Below are positions 16,482-25,298 of a DNA stretch of 30,727 nt, in pieces (the first letter of the stretch is position 1; each line of letters starts with the position of its first letter). A model generated the notes under the pieces. It was not told the origin of the DNA and did not search any database. It saw only the letters and a program-made list of their open reading frames with translations. The stretch is from assembly GCA_900539625.1 (NCBI GenBank), contig UQCW01000029.1, positions 1-30,727 of the forward strand. The letters are read 5' to 3'. The stretch is from an uncultured Prevotella sp. Lineage in GTDB: Bacteria > Bacteroidota > Bacteroidia > Bacteroidales > Bacteroidaceae. Made by a program: the position numbers and the translations under genes.

Positions 16482-16525
16482 AGCGGGCCTGCGCGAGAGT
16501 TTTATCGTGCAGGCCCGCTTTTTTT
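16482..16525 (+). terminator. Intrinsic terminator of the FHA/kinase locus
   Basis: AGCGGGCCTGC (16482-16492) pairs perfectly with GCAGGCCCGCT (16509-16519), followed by a run of seven T (16519-16525). It is a textbook rho-independent terminator and closes the + strand transcript 24 nt after the last stop codon. Confidence 0.93.
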
Positions 16526-16797
16526 CTTTGGCGACAAAGATGCGGCGCAGTGGAAATAAAGACAATCATCGTCATTCGTTGTTTTGCCCAGTCGCGGCAG
16601 CACCAATCAGACCATACAAAAGCCCCCTTCAATCCGTTCCTAAGGATTGTCAGCGAATCTGGGGCGAGGCACGACCGCACCTGGGACGAGGCACGACTGA
16701 ACGCGGGGCGGCGTTCGCTGACAGGTATAGGTTGTGGATTGGCGGGTTGCCTTGTCTGTAAACCAATTGTCTTTGCAAAATTAGGCAGGCTCCCACA
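16526..16797. other. Intergenic region between the locus and the defence-like pair
   Basis: No gene is supported here. It holds a 10-bp inverted repeat, TGTCAGCGAA (16648-16657) with TTCGCTGACA (16714-16723). Between the arms a CGAGGCACGAC word occurs twice with a period of about 25 nt. The convergent genes on both sides end here. Confidence 0.5.
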
Positions 16798-17391
16798 TCA
16801 TTCACTAATAGTAAATACGCCCAAATACTCTATAGCCTTCCATATATTGCTATATGAAGCCCCATTCATTCCGAGCTTCTGTGCTCTTGAATAGGCATTT
16901 TCAAATCTTCCGTCCTTGCACATTTCTTCCACCCATTTGGGCGATGAAAGAAAAGATTCTGTCTTGTCGAACTTTGGAATATGCTTTGTCAACTCCTTTA
17001 TTACGGCTTTCGATGTCCCATAGAATTTATTCGTGTTGATAAAGTGTATCAGGAACCAAAATTCAACAGAGGGCATACTGTCGCATAATATGACACGCTT
17101 GTTCTTGTCGTATTTCCGCTTCAGGTCTTGAAGTCTTTTGGCCTCTGTGGTATTCCATGACGAGACATCCGCATCAAACACCACGATTGCCAATCCTTCA
17201 TTGTCAAGCACCTGTTTAATCAGTTTCTCCAGTGTGGAAATGTTCTCGTTTCCAAAATACCTTGGGCGAACTTTGATTTTGAGGTTGTACAGTGACTGCA
17301 AGTGAGAAAAATAATATTTCTCTGTAATGCCAGCCCCGATGATTACAGCTCTCTCAGGCTTTTTGTTGATGGTTGCAGTTCTTCTTGCCAT
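16798..17391 (-). CDS. RloB-like (AbiLii-type) protein with TOPRIM-like motifs
   Basis: A 197-residue protein of the RloB family. TOPRIM-like acidic residues are visible: E24 in GITEKYYF and the pair D73/D75 in VVFDADVS. The family signature, usually near CFExWLLLHF, reads SMPSVEFWFLIHF at 105-117. RloB proteins are found next to an AAA ATPase in RloAB and AbiL modules, which act in phage defence; the TOPRIM-like part is thought to be a nuclease effector. Here the ATPase gene lies 6 nt upstream on the same strand, as expected for that pair. Both genes are visibly richer in A+T than the neighbours, as for acquired DNA. Whether the pair is functional cannot be judged, but both frames are intact. 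Confidence 0.85.
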   Translation of the reverse strand: MARRTATINKKPERAVIIGAGITEKYYFSHLQSLYNLKIKVRPRYFGNENISTLEKLIKQVLDNEGLAIVVFDADVSSWNTTEAKRLQDLKRKYDKNKRVILCDSMPSVEFWFLIHFINTNKFYGTSKAVIKELTKHIPKFDKTESFLSSPKWVEEMCKDGRFENAYSRAQKLGMNGASYSNIWKAIEYLGVFTISE

Positions 17392-17397
17392 ATTCCT

Positions 17398-18687
17398 TTA
17401 ATCATGAATGTTGGGTAATGCTCCGAAGACCCCGTTTCTGTAGGATTTCTGGAAAGAAGAAATCTTCGACAGTCCTTTAAAGTCCGTCAATGAATATAGC
17501 GTGGTATGCCCGTCTTCTTCTTTTTCTGTGAACCATACAGAGTCCTTTCTGATAAGGTCGTCCACCGTGTTCAGCAGTGGATCGTAGTGTGACGTTACTA
17601 TCAGCTGGCTTCTACTCTTCTCTTTCAAGAACTTTTCAATGATGAATTCCACCAGTTCGGGATGCAATGAGGATTCCATTTCATCTATCGGCAGGATGCC
17701 GTTTGTTTTTATGGCCTCATAGATAGCGGCCTCAATGCCGAAAGTTCGTTTGGTACCTTCGCTTTGCAGCGAGTTGGGCAAGCGGTATTTTTCTTCTCCG
17801 CGTTTGTTCTTTACTGTGTGTTGGAAATCAGTACGCAGCCTCTCAAGGATATTATCTGCCAGAATTTTTTCCTTTGCTTTATCAGGGAAATCCTTGTCTT
17901 TCATGATAGAGGCTTTGACGAAGTCCGGAATGGGCACTTTTTCCCTTTCGGTATATACATCCGTGATGTTATAGTCAGCCTTATGCACGAAATCAAGGAT
18001 GTAAGCCTTCAGCTCAGCATTTTTTTCCATTTGTTTTCCTGCATACTCAAACATCCTTGTGCCTGGTTCAATGATGGGCATCATATTGTTTTTCATCCAG
18101 TCGCGCACGTCATCTATGTATGCCAGTGAACAATTCACCTGGTTTCTTGCTGCAAAAAAAGACATGTTTGACAGGCATTTCACGTTCAGCTGCTCAACGA
18201 TTGTTGCATTTGCCTTAACCAGACCAGCATTCAGTTTGATGAGTGATACTGTGCCGTCCAGTTCTCTGCTGAACACCAGTGAGGGTTGCACAGAGTTGTA
18301 AACATACAGGTTTTCCTTTATCACTTGTTTGTTGTCTAAGACAAGGGCATACCAATACCTTTTGTCGCCAACAAAAAATTTGACGTTGAATTCAGATGGC
18401 TCGTTCGGGGTTTCCGTGTCCAATAGGAAAGGAATCACACCTGTCTCCTCGTCAATGTCCGACTTCTTGTTGAACCAAAAGCCGTGTAGGAAATCAATGG
18501 CATTCAGCAGATTTGATTTCCCGCTGGCATTTGCTCCATATATAAGGGCAAAACGCAATAGACGCACTGTTGGAGTGACGTTTACCACTTGACATTCCTC
18601 AAACGTAGTGTCTTTTGTTGCTTCAAAATTAAGGACAACCTCGTCTCTAAACGACAGATAATTCTTTATTCTAATCTCCTGTATCAT
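17398..18687 (-). CDS. AAA ATPase (AAA_21 / RloA-AbiLi-like)
   Basis: A 429-residue ATPase of the ABC/SMC-like AAA_21 group. Walker A is GANASGKS at 51-58; the ABC-like signature is LQSEGTKR at 308-315; Walker B is ILPIDE at 331-336; the switch histidine is in VTSHYDP at 364-370. The N-terminus MIQEIRIKNYLSFRD is typical for the group and fixes the start. Between the ATPase halves lies a helical insert (about 190-300). Such ATPases control a nuclease partner in OLD-, PtuAB- and AbiL-like systems; here the partner is the RloB-like protein 6 nt downstream. The base composition is low in G+C (one sampled 60-nt line has 22 G+C against 33 in a line of ychF), consistent with horizontal gain. Confidence 0.87.
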   Translation of the reverse strand: MIQEIRIKNYLSFRDEVVLNFEATKDTTFEECQVVNVTPTVRLLRFALIYGANASGKSNLLNAIDFLHGFWFNKKSDIDEETGVIPFLLDTETPNEPSEFNVKFFVGDKRYWYALVLDNKQVIKENLYVYNSVQPSLVFSRELDGTVSLIKLNAGLVKANATIVEQLNVKCLSNMSFFAARNQVNCSLAYIDDVRDWMKNNMMPIIEPGTRMFEYAGKQMEKNAELKAYILDFVHKADYNITDVYTEREKVPIPDFVKASIMKDKDFPDKAKEKILADNILERLRTDFQHTVKNKRGEEKYRLPNSLQSEGTKRTFGIEAAIYEAIKTNGILPIDEMESSLHPELVEFIIEKFLKEKSRSQLIVTSHYDPLLNTVDDLIRKDSVWFTEKEEDGHTTLYSLTDFKGLSKISSFQKSYRNGVFGALPNIHD

Positions 18688-18719
18688 GACGGTTTCATTT
18701 TAAGTAGGTGTTCTTGAGA

Positions 18720-18727
18720 CAAAGTTA
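18720..18727 (-). promoter_or_regulatory. Possible -7 box of the ATPase/RloB pair
   Basis: On the - strand TAACTTTG fits the TAnnTTTG consensus exactly, 33 nt before the ATPase start codon. No TTTG is found at the proper -33 distance, so support is partial. A TGACATA/TATGTCA palindrome (18788-18804) lies further upstream and could be a regulator site. Confidence 0.45.
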
Positions 18728-18935
18728 CGCAAAATCCCCCAAAATTATGAATAGTATAGCTGTGATATTTGACTCTATTTTTGAAAATGACATATTTTAT
18801 GTCAATATGGCGTATAGACAGCCGTATCTCATCCCCCCCCCCGACATTCCCTTGAGAAACCTGCCTTTGGCGGCTCTTTGAGAAACAGGGTTGAAGGAAG
18901 TATCCTGTTGGCACACGCACGGGATTTGCAACAGA
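18728..18935. other. Spacer with palindrome and C10 tract
   Basis: No gene is supported. The spacer holds a 7-bp palindrome with a 3-nt centre (18788-18804), a run of ten C (18833-18842) and two copies of TTGAGAAAC (near 18853 and 18879). The C-run lies about 145 nt upstream of the ATPase gene and might vary in length. Confidence 0.5.
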
Positions 18936-18978
18936 AAAGGCCCAGGGCAAACCATTGGTCGGTTTGCCCTGGGCCTTT
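18936..18978 (-). terminator. Terminator of the yfhO-ychF-lgt operon
   Basis: AAAGGCCCAGGGCAAACC (18936-18953) and its exact reverse complement (18961-18978) form an 18-bp stem with a 7-nt loop. Read on the - strand it starts 16 nt after the lgt stop codon and is followed by TTTTCTGTT. The stem is strong and partly symmetrical. Confidence 0.88.
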
Positions 18979-18994
18979 ATAAAGCGCATGGTTT

Positions 18995-19843
18995 CTATTT
19001 CTTCTCGCCCCATTTCTTGCAGAGCTTGCCGCCCAAGAGGCAGTAGAGGCCGATGGCAACGAAGGGGATGCTGAGGAGTTGTCCCTGGTTGAGCCCGATG
19101 GTGTTGACCATCTGGATTTCCCATGCTTCCTGAACGTCTTTGAAAAACTCGACGAAGAAGCGGAAGGCGAAGATGGCCGTCAAGCACCAGCCGAAGAAAA
19201 ATCCCGTGCCAACGCGGTCGCGGTTGCGGCGGTAGAGCCACAGGCCGACGAGGAAGAACACGAAATAGGCAACGGCTTCGTAGAGCTGGCCAGGATGGCG
19301 AGGCAGGAGATCGCCGTTGCAGGCGAAGATGAAGCCGTAGTCGGTGCCAGTGTATTTGCCAACGATTTCCGAGTTCATGAGGTTGCCGAGGCGGATGCAG
19401 CAGGCTGTGATGGGCGTGGCGATGGCGATGTTGTCGAGCACGCGGAAGATGTTTATCTTCGTGCGGCGCACATAAAGCCAGAGCGCAATCATCAGTCCGA
19501 GCGTGCCGCCGTGGGAGGCCAGTCCGGCATAGCCCGTACACTTCCAGCCGGTGCCAGTATCCCTGACGGGCAGGAGCATTTCAACGGGGTGGCTGAGGAA
19601 ATAGCCCGGCTCGTAGAGCAGGCAGTGGCCGAGGCGTGCACCGATGAGGATGCCGATGAAGCAATAGAAGAAAAGAGGGTCGAACTGGCGTTGCGGGATG
19701 CTCTGTGCCTTATAGAGCTTATAGACGATGATATAGGCCGCTATCAGTCCGACACACCAGAAGAAGCTGTACCAATGGAGCGAGAAACTGCCGATGGTGA
19801 ACACTTCCTTCGATGGTTGCCAGAGAATGGAAAGTATTTCCAT
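18995..19843 (-). CDS. lgt: Prolipoprotein diacylglyceryl transferase
   Basis: Integral inner-membrane enzyme that moves a diacylglyceryl group from phosphatidylglycerol to the lipobox cysteine of prolipoproteins, the first step of lipoprotein maturation. The 282-residue product has about seven hydrophobic segments. Family motifs are visible: GARLGH at 68-73, SHGG at 110-113 (H111), the Lgt signature RLGNLMNSE at 151-159 (R151), RHPGQLYEA at 182-190 and FRFFVEFFK at 227-235 (R228). The start at 19843 gives a normal N-terminus. It follows ychF by 41 nt and ends at a strong terminator, so it is the last gene of a three-gene operon. Confidence 0.96.
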   Translation of the reverse strand: MEILSILWQPSKEVFTIGSFSLHWYSFFWCVGLIAAYIIVYKLYKAQSIPQRQFDPLFFYCFIGILIGARLGHCLLYEPGYFLSHPVEMLLPVRDTGTGWKCTGYAGLASHGGTLGLMIALWLYVRRTKINIFRVLDNIAIATPITACCIRLGNLMNSEIVGKYTGTDYGFIFACNGDLLPRHPGQLYEAVAYFVFFLVGLWLYRRNRDRVGTGFFFGWCLTAIFAFRFFVEFFKDVQEAWEIQMVNTIGLNQGQLLSIPFVAIGLYCLLGGKLCKKWGEKK

Positions 19844-19884
19844 GATGTCTTTCTTGATTTGATGAGATTGAGCGAGGCTGGCGT

Positions 19885-20988
19885 TTATACGTTGAAGCGG
19901 AAGTGCATGATGTCGCCGTCCTGTACGACGTATTCCTTGCCCTCAACATGAAGCAGACCCGCGTCGCGCACGGCCGATTCAGATCCGAGGCGGATATAGT
20001 CGTCGTATTTGATGACTTCGGCGCGGATGAAGCCCTTCTCAAAGTCGGTGTGGATGACACCAGCACACTGCGGTGCTTTCCATCCGCGGCGGTAAGTCCA
20101 GGCTTTCACTTCCATTTCTCCAGCCGTGATGAATGTTTCGAGTTCGAGCATCTTGTAGGCCGCTTTGATAAGGCGGTTGCATCCGCTCTCTTCAAGCCCA
20201 ACATCTTGGAGGAACATCTGTCGCTCCTCGTAGGTCTCGAGTTCGGCGATGTCGGCTTCAGTCTGTGCGGCCAACACGAGCACTTCGGCACCTTCCGGTG
20301 CTACAGCTTCGCGCACCTCCTCCACATAGTGGTTGCCGGTGGCGGCGCTGCCTTCGTCAACGTTGCAAACGTAGAGCACAGGTTTCGAGGTGAGGAGGAA
20401 GAGGCCCTTGGCGGCTTTCATTTCCTCTTGCGATTCAAACTGCACGGTGCGTGCCGATTTGCCTTGGAGCAGGGCTTCCTTGAAGGCCATGAGCACTTCA
20501 TATTCCACTTTGGCGTTTTTGTCGCCACCCACTTTAGCAATTTTCTCTACGCGCTTGATGCGGTTTTCAACGGTTTCGAGGTCCTTGAGCTGGAGTTCGG
20601 TGTCGATGATTTCCTTGTCGCGAACGGGGTTGACCGAACCGTCAACGTGCACCACGTTGCCGTCGTCGAAGCAGCGGAGCACATGGATGATGGCATCGGT
20701 TTCGCGGATGTTGCCCAAGAACTGGTTGCCGAGGCCTTCGCCTTTCGAGGCACCCTTCACGAGTCCGGCGATGTCAACGATTTCCACCGTTGTCGGCACG
20801 ATGCGTCCCGGATGCACCAGTTCGGCCAGTTTGGAAAGACGTTCGTCGGGCACCGTGATGACACCCACGTTGGGCTCGATGGTGCAGAAAGGGAAATTGG
20901 CCGACTGCGCTTTGGCGTTGCTCAAACAATTGAAGAGGGTGGACTTGCCCACGTTGGGGAGTCCAACTATACCACATTGTAAACTCAT
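19885..20988 (-). CDS. ychF: Redox-regulated ATPase YchF (Obg-like)
   Basis: A 367-residue cytoplasmic P-loop NTPase of the Obg/TRAFAC class that binds ribosomes and affects translation and stress response. P-loop GLPNVGKST is at 9-17; the DxxG segment is DIAGLVKGAS; the G4 position reads CNVDE rather than NKxD, the known basis for ATP preference in this family. A coiled-coil insert (about 130-190) and a C-terminal TGS domain (about 283-366, ending DIMHFRFNV) complete the fold. Length and motifs match orthologues. It lies 13 nt after the YfhO-family gene. Confidence 0.97.
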   Translation of the reverse strand: MSLQCGIVGLPNVGKSTLFNCLSNAKAQSANFPFCTIEPNVGVITVPDERLSKLAELVHPGRIVPTTVEIVDIAGLVKGASKGEGLGNQFLGNIRETDAIIHVLRCFDDGNVVHVDGSVNPVRDKEIIDTELQLKDLETVENRIKRVEKIAKVGGDKNAKVEYEVLMAFKEALLQGKSARTVQFESQEEMKAAKGLFLLTSKPVLYVCNVDEGSAATGNHYVEEVREAVAPEGAEVLVLAAQTEADIAELETYEERQMFLQDVGLEESGCNRLIKAAYKMLELETFITAGEMEVKAWTYRRGWKAPQCAGVIHTDFEKGFIRAEVIKYDDYIRLGSESAVRDAGLLHVEGKEYVVQDGDIMHFRFNV

Positions 20989-21001
20989 TGGTCTGTATGT
21001 T

Positions 21002-23620
21002 TTATTTTTTGTGTTTAAAAGTAATCACCAGTGCCGCTACGAAGAGCGCCAGGATGGCAAAGATGGCAACGTAGGCAAGGGTGTTGGTGGTTGAAACAGA
21101 GGCGGGGCGGAACTCAAACACCACTTTGTGTTTGCCTGCCGGCACCTTCAGGGCGCGGAGCACATAGTTGACGCGGCCCACTTCGGCGCTCTGGCCGTCG
21201 ATGGTGGCGGTCCATCCCGGGTAATACACTTCCGAGAACACCACCACGCCGCCTTTGTCGCTTTCCACGTCGTAGTGCAGTTCGTTGGGCTCATAGGCCG
21301 TGAGCGTCACGGTGCCGTTTGAGAGCGCACTGCCGTCGAGCTGTTGGCGGAATTGTTCATCGGCCACAGCCGCATGCTTCGTGTCGAGATTCGTCAGGCC
21401 CGCCATTTCAGCGTCGGCGCCCTTCACGAAGTTGAGCTTGCCGACAAACCATCCGTGGCCGTTGGCGGCAGGGTTTTTGACGGCGATGTCTTTCGTGACG
21501 ATGAAATATTTCGCGTTGAGCATGTTGAGCACTGGCACGAGGCTGTCGAGGTTGAGTGCTTCCACGTTGCCCGTTTGCGTCAGAGCTTGATAAAACGCTG
21601 CATGCTCCTGATTGAGATGGCGCTCAATGAGGTCTTGGTAGCGTTGCAGTTTGGCGGCATGGTAGCCTCCGATGTTCTTGTGCCAATAGCTCGTGGAGTT
21701 TTCGCTGAAGGGGTTGCCCACGGTGTAGTTGAGCACGCGGTAGTCGGGGTCGGGGTCAGCGAGAATCTGCTCGTCGGCCGCCGTTTTCTGCGCCATATTT
21801 TCGCTGCGCACGATGGGGTCGGTGAAGTTGTCGTCGTTGAGGTAGTGGCGGTTGACCGTCCACATGTCCACCAAGGCCACCAAGGCCAGCGCTCCGCAGG
21901 TGGCCCAAGCCGGAATCTGCTTGATGCGCGTGCCGAGCAAGAAGATGCCGCCGCAAACGATGAGCACGATGAGCGAGCGGAAGGCCGAGGCCGACAGCAC
22001 AGCGCCACGCATGACGTTGATAGCGTCGGTGTAGCTGCCGAGGAAATTAGCGTCGAAAGCCCCCGTCTTGGCGAGGAGGTCCATCGTGGCCACTTCATCG
22101 GCAGAGAGCAGTGGGCCGAAGGCGGTTGGGGCGAGCCAGAAGAGCAGGCAGAGGCCCGCAGTCACTATCGTTGCAACGCCCAAACCGATTTTTCCGCGTA
22201 GCGTTGAGAGCACGTCGCGGTGGCGCAGGGCGTAGGCTAGTGCCATGATGCCCAGCAGCGGCATGGTAAATTCCGCAATGACGAGGGCCGAAGAAACCGT
22301 TCGGAACTTATTGTACATCGGCAGGTGGTCGATGAGGAAGTGCGTCACGCCCGGCACGTTGTGTCCCCACGCGAAGAAGAGCGACACGAGCGTGGCGGCC
22401 GCCATTGCCCATTTGAGCGGTCCGCGCACCACGAAGAGCGCGAAGACGAAGAGGAAGCAGACGAAGGCACCCACATAGACCGGACCGACCGTGAAGGGCT
22501 GGTCGCCCCAATATTGGTTCTGTCCTGGCATGGCGCTCACGCGTGAAGCCACAGCGGGATTCTGCGAGAAATATTGTCCGATGGGGGCGATGTGCTGGTA
22601 AACCGTTGAATAAGGTTCGTCAAAGACATTCTCCTCCGTGATGGCCGACTTGGTGCCGCCGCCCTTGAAGTTGGGGATGAGGAGCGTCATGGTTTCGTCA
22701 ACGCCATAGCTCCATTGCGTGATGTAGTCGTAGTTCAATCCGCCCTTCGAAGCCTCCGCCCCGTCGCCGCTCTGCTTGGCAGCAGGCAGCGGTGTCAGTT
22801 CGGAACCGCCGCGCATCGTGTGCTTCGCATAGTCGTAAGTGTGGTAGAGGTTAGGCAGGTTGGCCGCCACGCCCAAGATTCCCGCCACGACGATGACCCC
22901 CGTGGCCTTCAGCCAGCGTTTCGGAGAGAGCACACCATTTCCCAGACCGTCGTCTTTGCGACGCAGAGCCTGGATGCCGTAGGCCACCACGATGAGGCCC
23001 ATGACAAAGAGGAAATAGTAAGTCATCTGCACGTGGTTGGAGAGCACCTGCATGGCAGTGAAGAGCGCCGTCACGGCACCGCCCCAGAGCAGTCGTCCGC
23101 GATAGCAGAGGATGAGGCCGCCGATGGTTGGCGGGATGTAGGCCAGCGTCATCACCTTCCAGATATGTCCGGCGGCGATGATGATGAAGAAATACGAAGA
23201 GAAGGCCCAGATGATGGCGCCCAGCGCCGCCAGATAAGGGCGGAAGTTGAAGGCGCGAAGCATCACGTAGAAGCCCAGCAGAAAGACAAACACGTAGCAG
23301 AGAGCGCCCTTCGTGCCGAGATTGTAGATGTCGGAAATGTGGGCCAGAAACTGCGTCGCACTATAAGAAGGCGCAATCTGGTAAGTGGGCATTCCCGAGA
23401 ACATGGCGTTGGTCCAGCGCGAGGTCTCGCCATCGTGTGAGGCGCGGTAGTCGGCCTGCTCGCGGCCCTGGTTCATGGCCGCGTCGGAGTCGTGTCCTCC
23501 CAGCTCCATCCCTTGCGTGATGGGAGTTTGGAAATACACGAAACTGATGAGCAGGAACACCACCGCCATGGCAATGTCCATCGCGGCGTTGCGCCCATAC
23601 TTTTTAAAGAAATCGTTCAT
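21002..23620 (-). CDS. YfhO-family large membrane protein
   Basis: An 872-residue multi-span membrane protein of the YfhO (PF09586-like) family, with a GT-C-like arrangement of about 12-14 hydrophobic helices in the first two thirds. The first outer loop carries conserved acidic residues (GGHDSDA). The C-terminal third holds a soluble part that ends in the family's typical beta domain (PGWTATIDG, then RVNYVLRALKVPAGKH) and a final span before KHKK. In Firmicutes YfhO is needed to glycosylate teichoic acids or related polymers; in Bacteroidales its acceptor is unknown, and it is common. I chose MNDFFKKYG (23620) over the upstream ATG (23647) because it gives the usual basic N-terminus. First gene of the yfhO-ychF-lgt operon. 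Confidence 0.9.
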   Translation of the reverse strand: MNDFFKKYGRNAAMDIAMAVVFLLISFVYFQTPITQGMELGGHDSDAAMNQGREQADYRASHDGETSRWTNAMFSGMPTYQIAPSYSATQFLAHISDIYNLGTKGALCYVFVFLLGFYVMLRAFNFRPYLAALGAIIWAFSSYFFIIIAAGHIWKVMTLAYIPPTIGGLILCYRGRLLWGGAVTALFTAMQVLSNHVQMTYYFLFVMGLIVVAYGIQALRRKDDGLGNGVLSPKRWLKATGVIVVAGILGVAANLPNLYHTYDYAKHTMRGGSELTPLPAAKQSGDGAEASKGGLNYDYITQWSYGVDETMTLLIPNFKGGGTKSAITEENVFDEPYSTVYQHIAPIGQYFSQNPAVASRVSAMPGQNQYWGDQPFTVGPVYVGAFVCFLFVFALFVVRGPLKWAMAAATLVSLFFAWGHNVPGVTHFLIDHLPMYNKFRTVSSALVIAEFTMPLLGIMALAYALRHRDVLSTLRGKIGLGVATIVTAGLCLLFWLAPTAFGPLLSADEVATMDLLAKTGAFDANFLGSYTDAINVMRGAVLSASAFRSLIVLIVCGGIFLLGTRIKQIPAWATCGALALVALVDMWTVNRHYLNDDNFTDPIVRSENMAQKTAADEQILADPDPDYRVLNYTVGNPFSENSTSYWHKNIGGYHAAKLQRYQDLIERHLNQEHAAFYQALTQTGNVEALNLDSLVPVLNMLNAKYFIVTKDIAVKNPAANGHGWFVGKLNFVKGADAEMAGLTNLDTKHAAVADEQFRQQLDGSALSNGTVTLTAYEPNELHYDVESDKGGVVVFSEVYYPGWTATIDGQSAEVGRVNYVLRALKVPAGKHKVVFEFRPASVSTTNTLAYVAIFAILALFVAALVITFKHKK

Positions 23621-23807
23621 ATATGAAAATGTTGTATTGATTTTCAAAGGCGGAGGAGCGTATGGCTTTTCTGTATGGATGTCCCGAAAAAACGGCAGCG
23701 ATTCTCAATCTCTTTTCGTCTGTAAAAAGGCCAGATTCTTCTGTCGGAGGACGCCTGAAAAGGCAGGTACATGCTTCGAAATGAGCCATACACACTATTT
23801 CACTTTG

Positions 23808-23838
23808 CAAAATTACCACAAGACCACTGATAAGCAAA
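23808..23838 (-). promoter_or_regulatory. Promoter of the yfhO-ychF-lgt operon
   Basis: On the - strand TTTG (23838-23835), a 19-nt spacer and TAATTTTG (23815-23808) match the Bacteroidota consensus. Transcription would begin near 23802 and leave a leader of about 180 nt. It is back to back with the + strand promoter at 23859-23889. Confidence 0.75.
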
Positions 23839-23858
23839 GCAAAATTAGAGTTTTTTGT

Positions 23859-23889
23859 TTTGCCCATCCCCCGTCAAACACTAACTTTG
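23859..23889 (+). promoter_or_regulatory. Promoter of the glycosyltransferase genes
   Basis: TTTG (23859-23862), a 19-nt spacer and TAACTTTG (23882-23889) fit the consensus exactly. The start site should be near 23895, with a leader of about 135 nt before the ATG at 24030. No other gene is supported in the 409-nt region 23621-24029. Confidence 0.78.
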
Positions 23890-24029
23890 CAGAAACGTTT
23901 AGGGACCGGGCTGTTGTGTGTTATGATTTTGGGTGTCCTGGAAATTCTGTAATAGTATCTTGCGGTATAAAACTTTCCCCATCATCAATTCGACTGCCAA
24001 CTCAGACCGCTCCTGTCTGTAAGCAATAT

Positions 24030-25277
24030 ATGCGAGTACTCTTAGTCAATACATCAGAAACGGTTGGCGGGGCCGCCATGGCTGCCAACCGGCTTTTGAG
24101 GGCGCTCAACCGAAACGGGGTTGAGGCCGAACTGCTTGTGCGCGACAAGCAAACCGAAAATCCGCGCGTCATTGCGCTCCAACACCAGCGGGCTATGAAG
24201 CTGAAGTTCATGGCCGAGCGCCTGCAGATTTTCTGCAACAACGGTTTCACGCGCCGCGGCCTTTTCGCGGTGGACAACGGCGGCTTCGGCACCGACATCA
24301 CGTCGCTGCCAGAGTTCAAGCGTGCCGACGTGGTGCATCTCCATTGGGTGAACCAAGGCATGCTATCGCTGAAAGACGTGAAAGCCATCGTTGAGAGCGG
24401 CAAGCGCGTGGTGTGGACCATGCACGACATGTGGCCCTTCACGGGCTGTTGCCACCACGCCGCAAAGTGCGACCGCTGGAAAAACGGCTGCGGAAACTGC
24501 CCCTTGCTCAACAAACCAGGCAACCGCGACCTCTCGTGGCAGACGTGGCACGCCAAGGAACGCGCCTACGGAAAAGGACGCATCGCTTTTGTGGGCTGCA
24601 GCAACTGGCTAACCGATCTCGCCCGGCAGTCGCCCCTCTTGAGGGGATGCCGCGTGGAGAGCATCCCTAACGCGCTCGACGCCACCCTCTTCTCGCCAGC
24701 GAGCCGCACAGAGGCTCGCCGCCGCCTCGGATTGCCGGAAAATGGCAAGCTCATCCTCTTTGTGGCGGCAAAGGTGACCAACCCTTACAAGGGAATCAGC
24801 TATCTGCGCGATGCCATCGGGAGCCTGTGCGCCACTTATCCCGTCTTGAAGGAGAGCCTAAGCGTTGTGGCAGTTGGGCAGGAGGCCGACCGCTTGAAGG
24901 ACACGTTCCCGACGCCAGTCCACGCTGTCAACTATGTGGCCGACCCTGGCACGATGGCCGATTATTACCGCGCTGCCGACGTGCTCGCCATGCCGACGCT
25001 GCAAGACAATCTGCCGAACACCGTGGCCGAAGCCATGGCCTGCGGCATTCCAGTCGTGGCTTTCGAAATCGGCGGACTCCCGCAGATGATCGACCACGGG
25101 GAGAACGGCCGCTTGGCGCAATATATGAGCACAGAGAGCCTTGCCACCAACCTCTTCTCCGTTCTCACAGATTCCCAGCCGGAACGCTTTGCCGAAGCGG
25201 CACGCCGAAAGGCCGTGAAGGAATATTCGGAACAGGTCGTGGCCAACAGATACCGCCAGATATACGAGCAACCATAA
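24030..25277 (+). CDS. GT4-family glycosyltransferase
   Basis: A 415-residue GT-B fold enzyme that would transfer a sugar from a nucleotide donor to a surface polysaccharide or glycolipid. The N-terminal glycine loop is at TVGGAAMAANR (11-21), the acceptor-side motif VHLHWVN is at 102-108, and the donor motif DNLPNTVAEAMACG at 326-339 ends with E334 of the GT4 E-x7-E pattern (the first position is D326). A cysteine/histidine cluster, CCHH and CDRWKNGCGNC, at 140-157 could bind zinc and is seen in WcaC-like enzymes. The frame is open far upstream (to 23475), but the promoter at 23859-23889 and the family N-terminus MRVLLVNTS place the start at 24030. A GT2 gene follows after 21 nt. Confidence 0.92.
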   Translation: MRVLLVNTSETVGGAAMAANRLLRALNRNGVEAELLVRDKQTENPRVIALQHQRAMKLKFMAERLQIFCNNGFTRRGLFAVDNGGFGTDITSLPEFKRADVVHLHWVNQGMLSLKDVKAIVESGKRVVWTMHDMWPFTGCCHHAAKCDRWKNGCGNCPLLNKPGNRDLSWQTWHAKERAYGKGRIAFVGCSNWLTDLARQSPLLRGCRVESIPNALDATLFSPASRTEARRRLGLPENGKLILFVAAKVTNPYKGISYLRDAIGSLCATYPVLKESLSVVAVGQEADRLKDTFPTPVHAVNYVADPGTMADYYRAADVLAMPTLQDNLPNTVAEAMACGIPVVAFEIGGLPQMIDHGENGRLAQYMSTESLATNLFSVLTDSQPERFAEAARRKAVKEYSEQVVANRYRQIYEQP

Positions 25278-25298
25278 CCAACCTACTTATATAATTAA

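Noticed and set aside
23475..24029. N-terminal extension of the GT4 glycosyltransferase
   Set aside because: The promoter at 23859-23889 lies inside the extension and the extension overlaps the start of the divergent yfhO gene.
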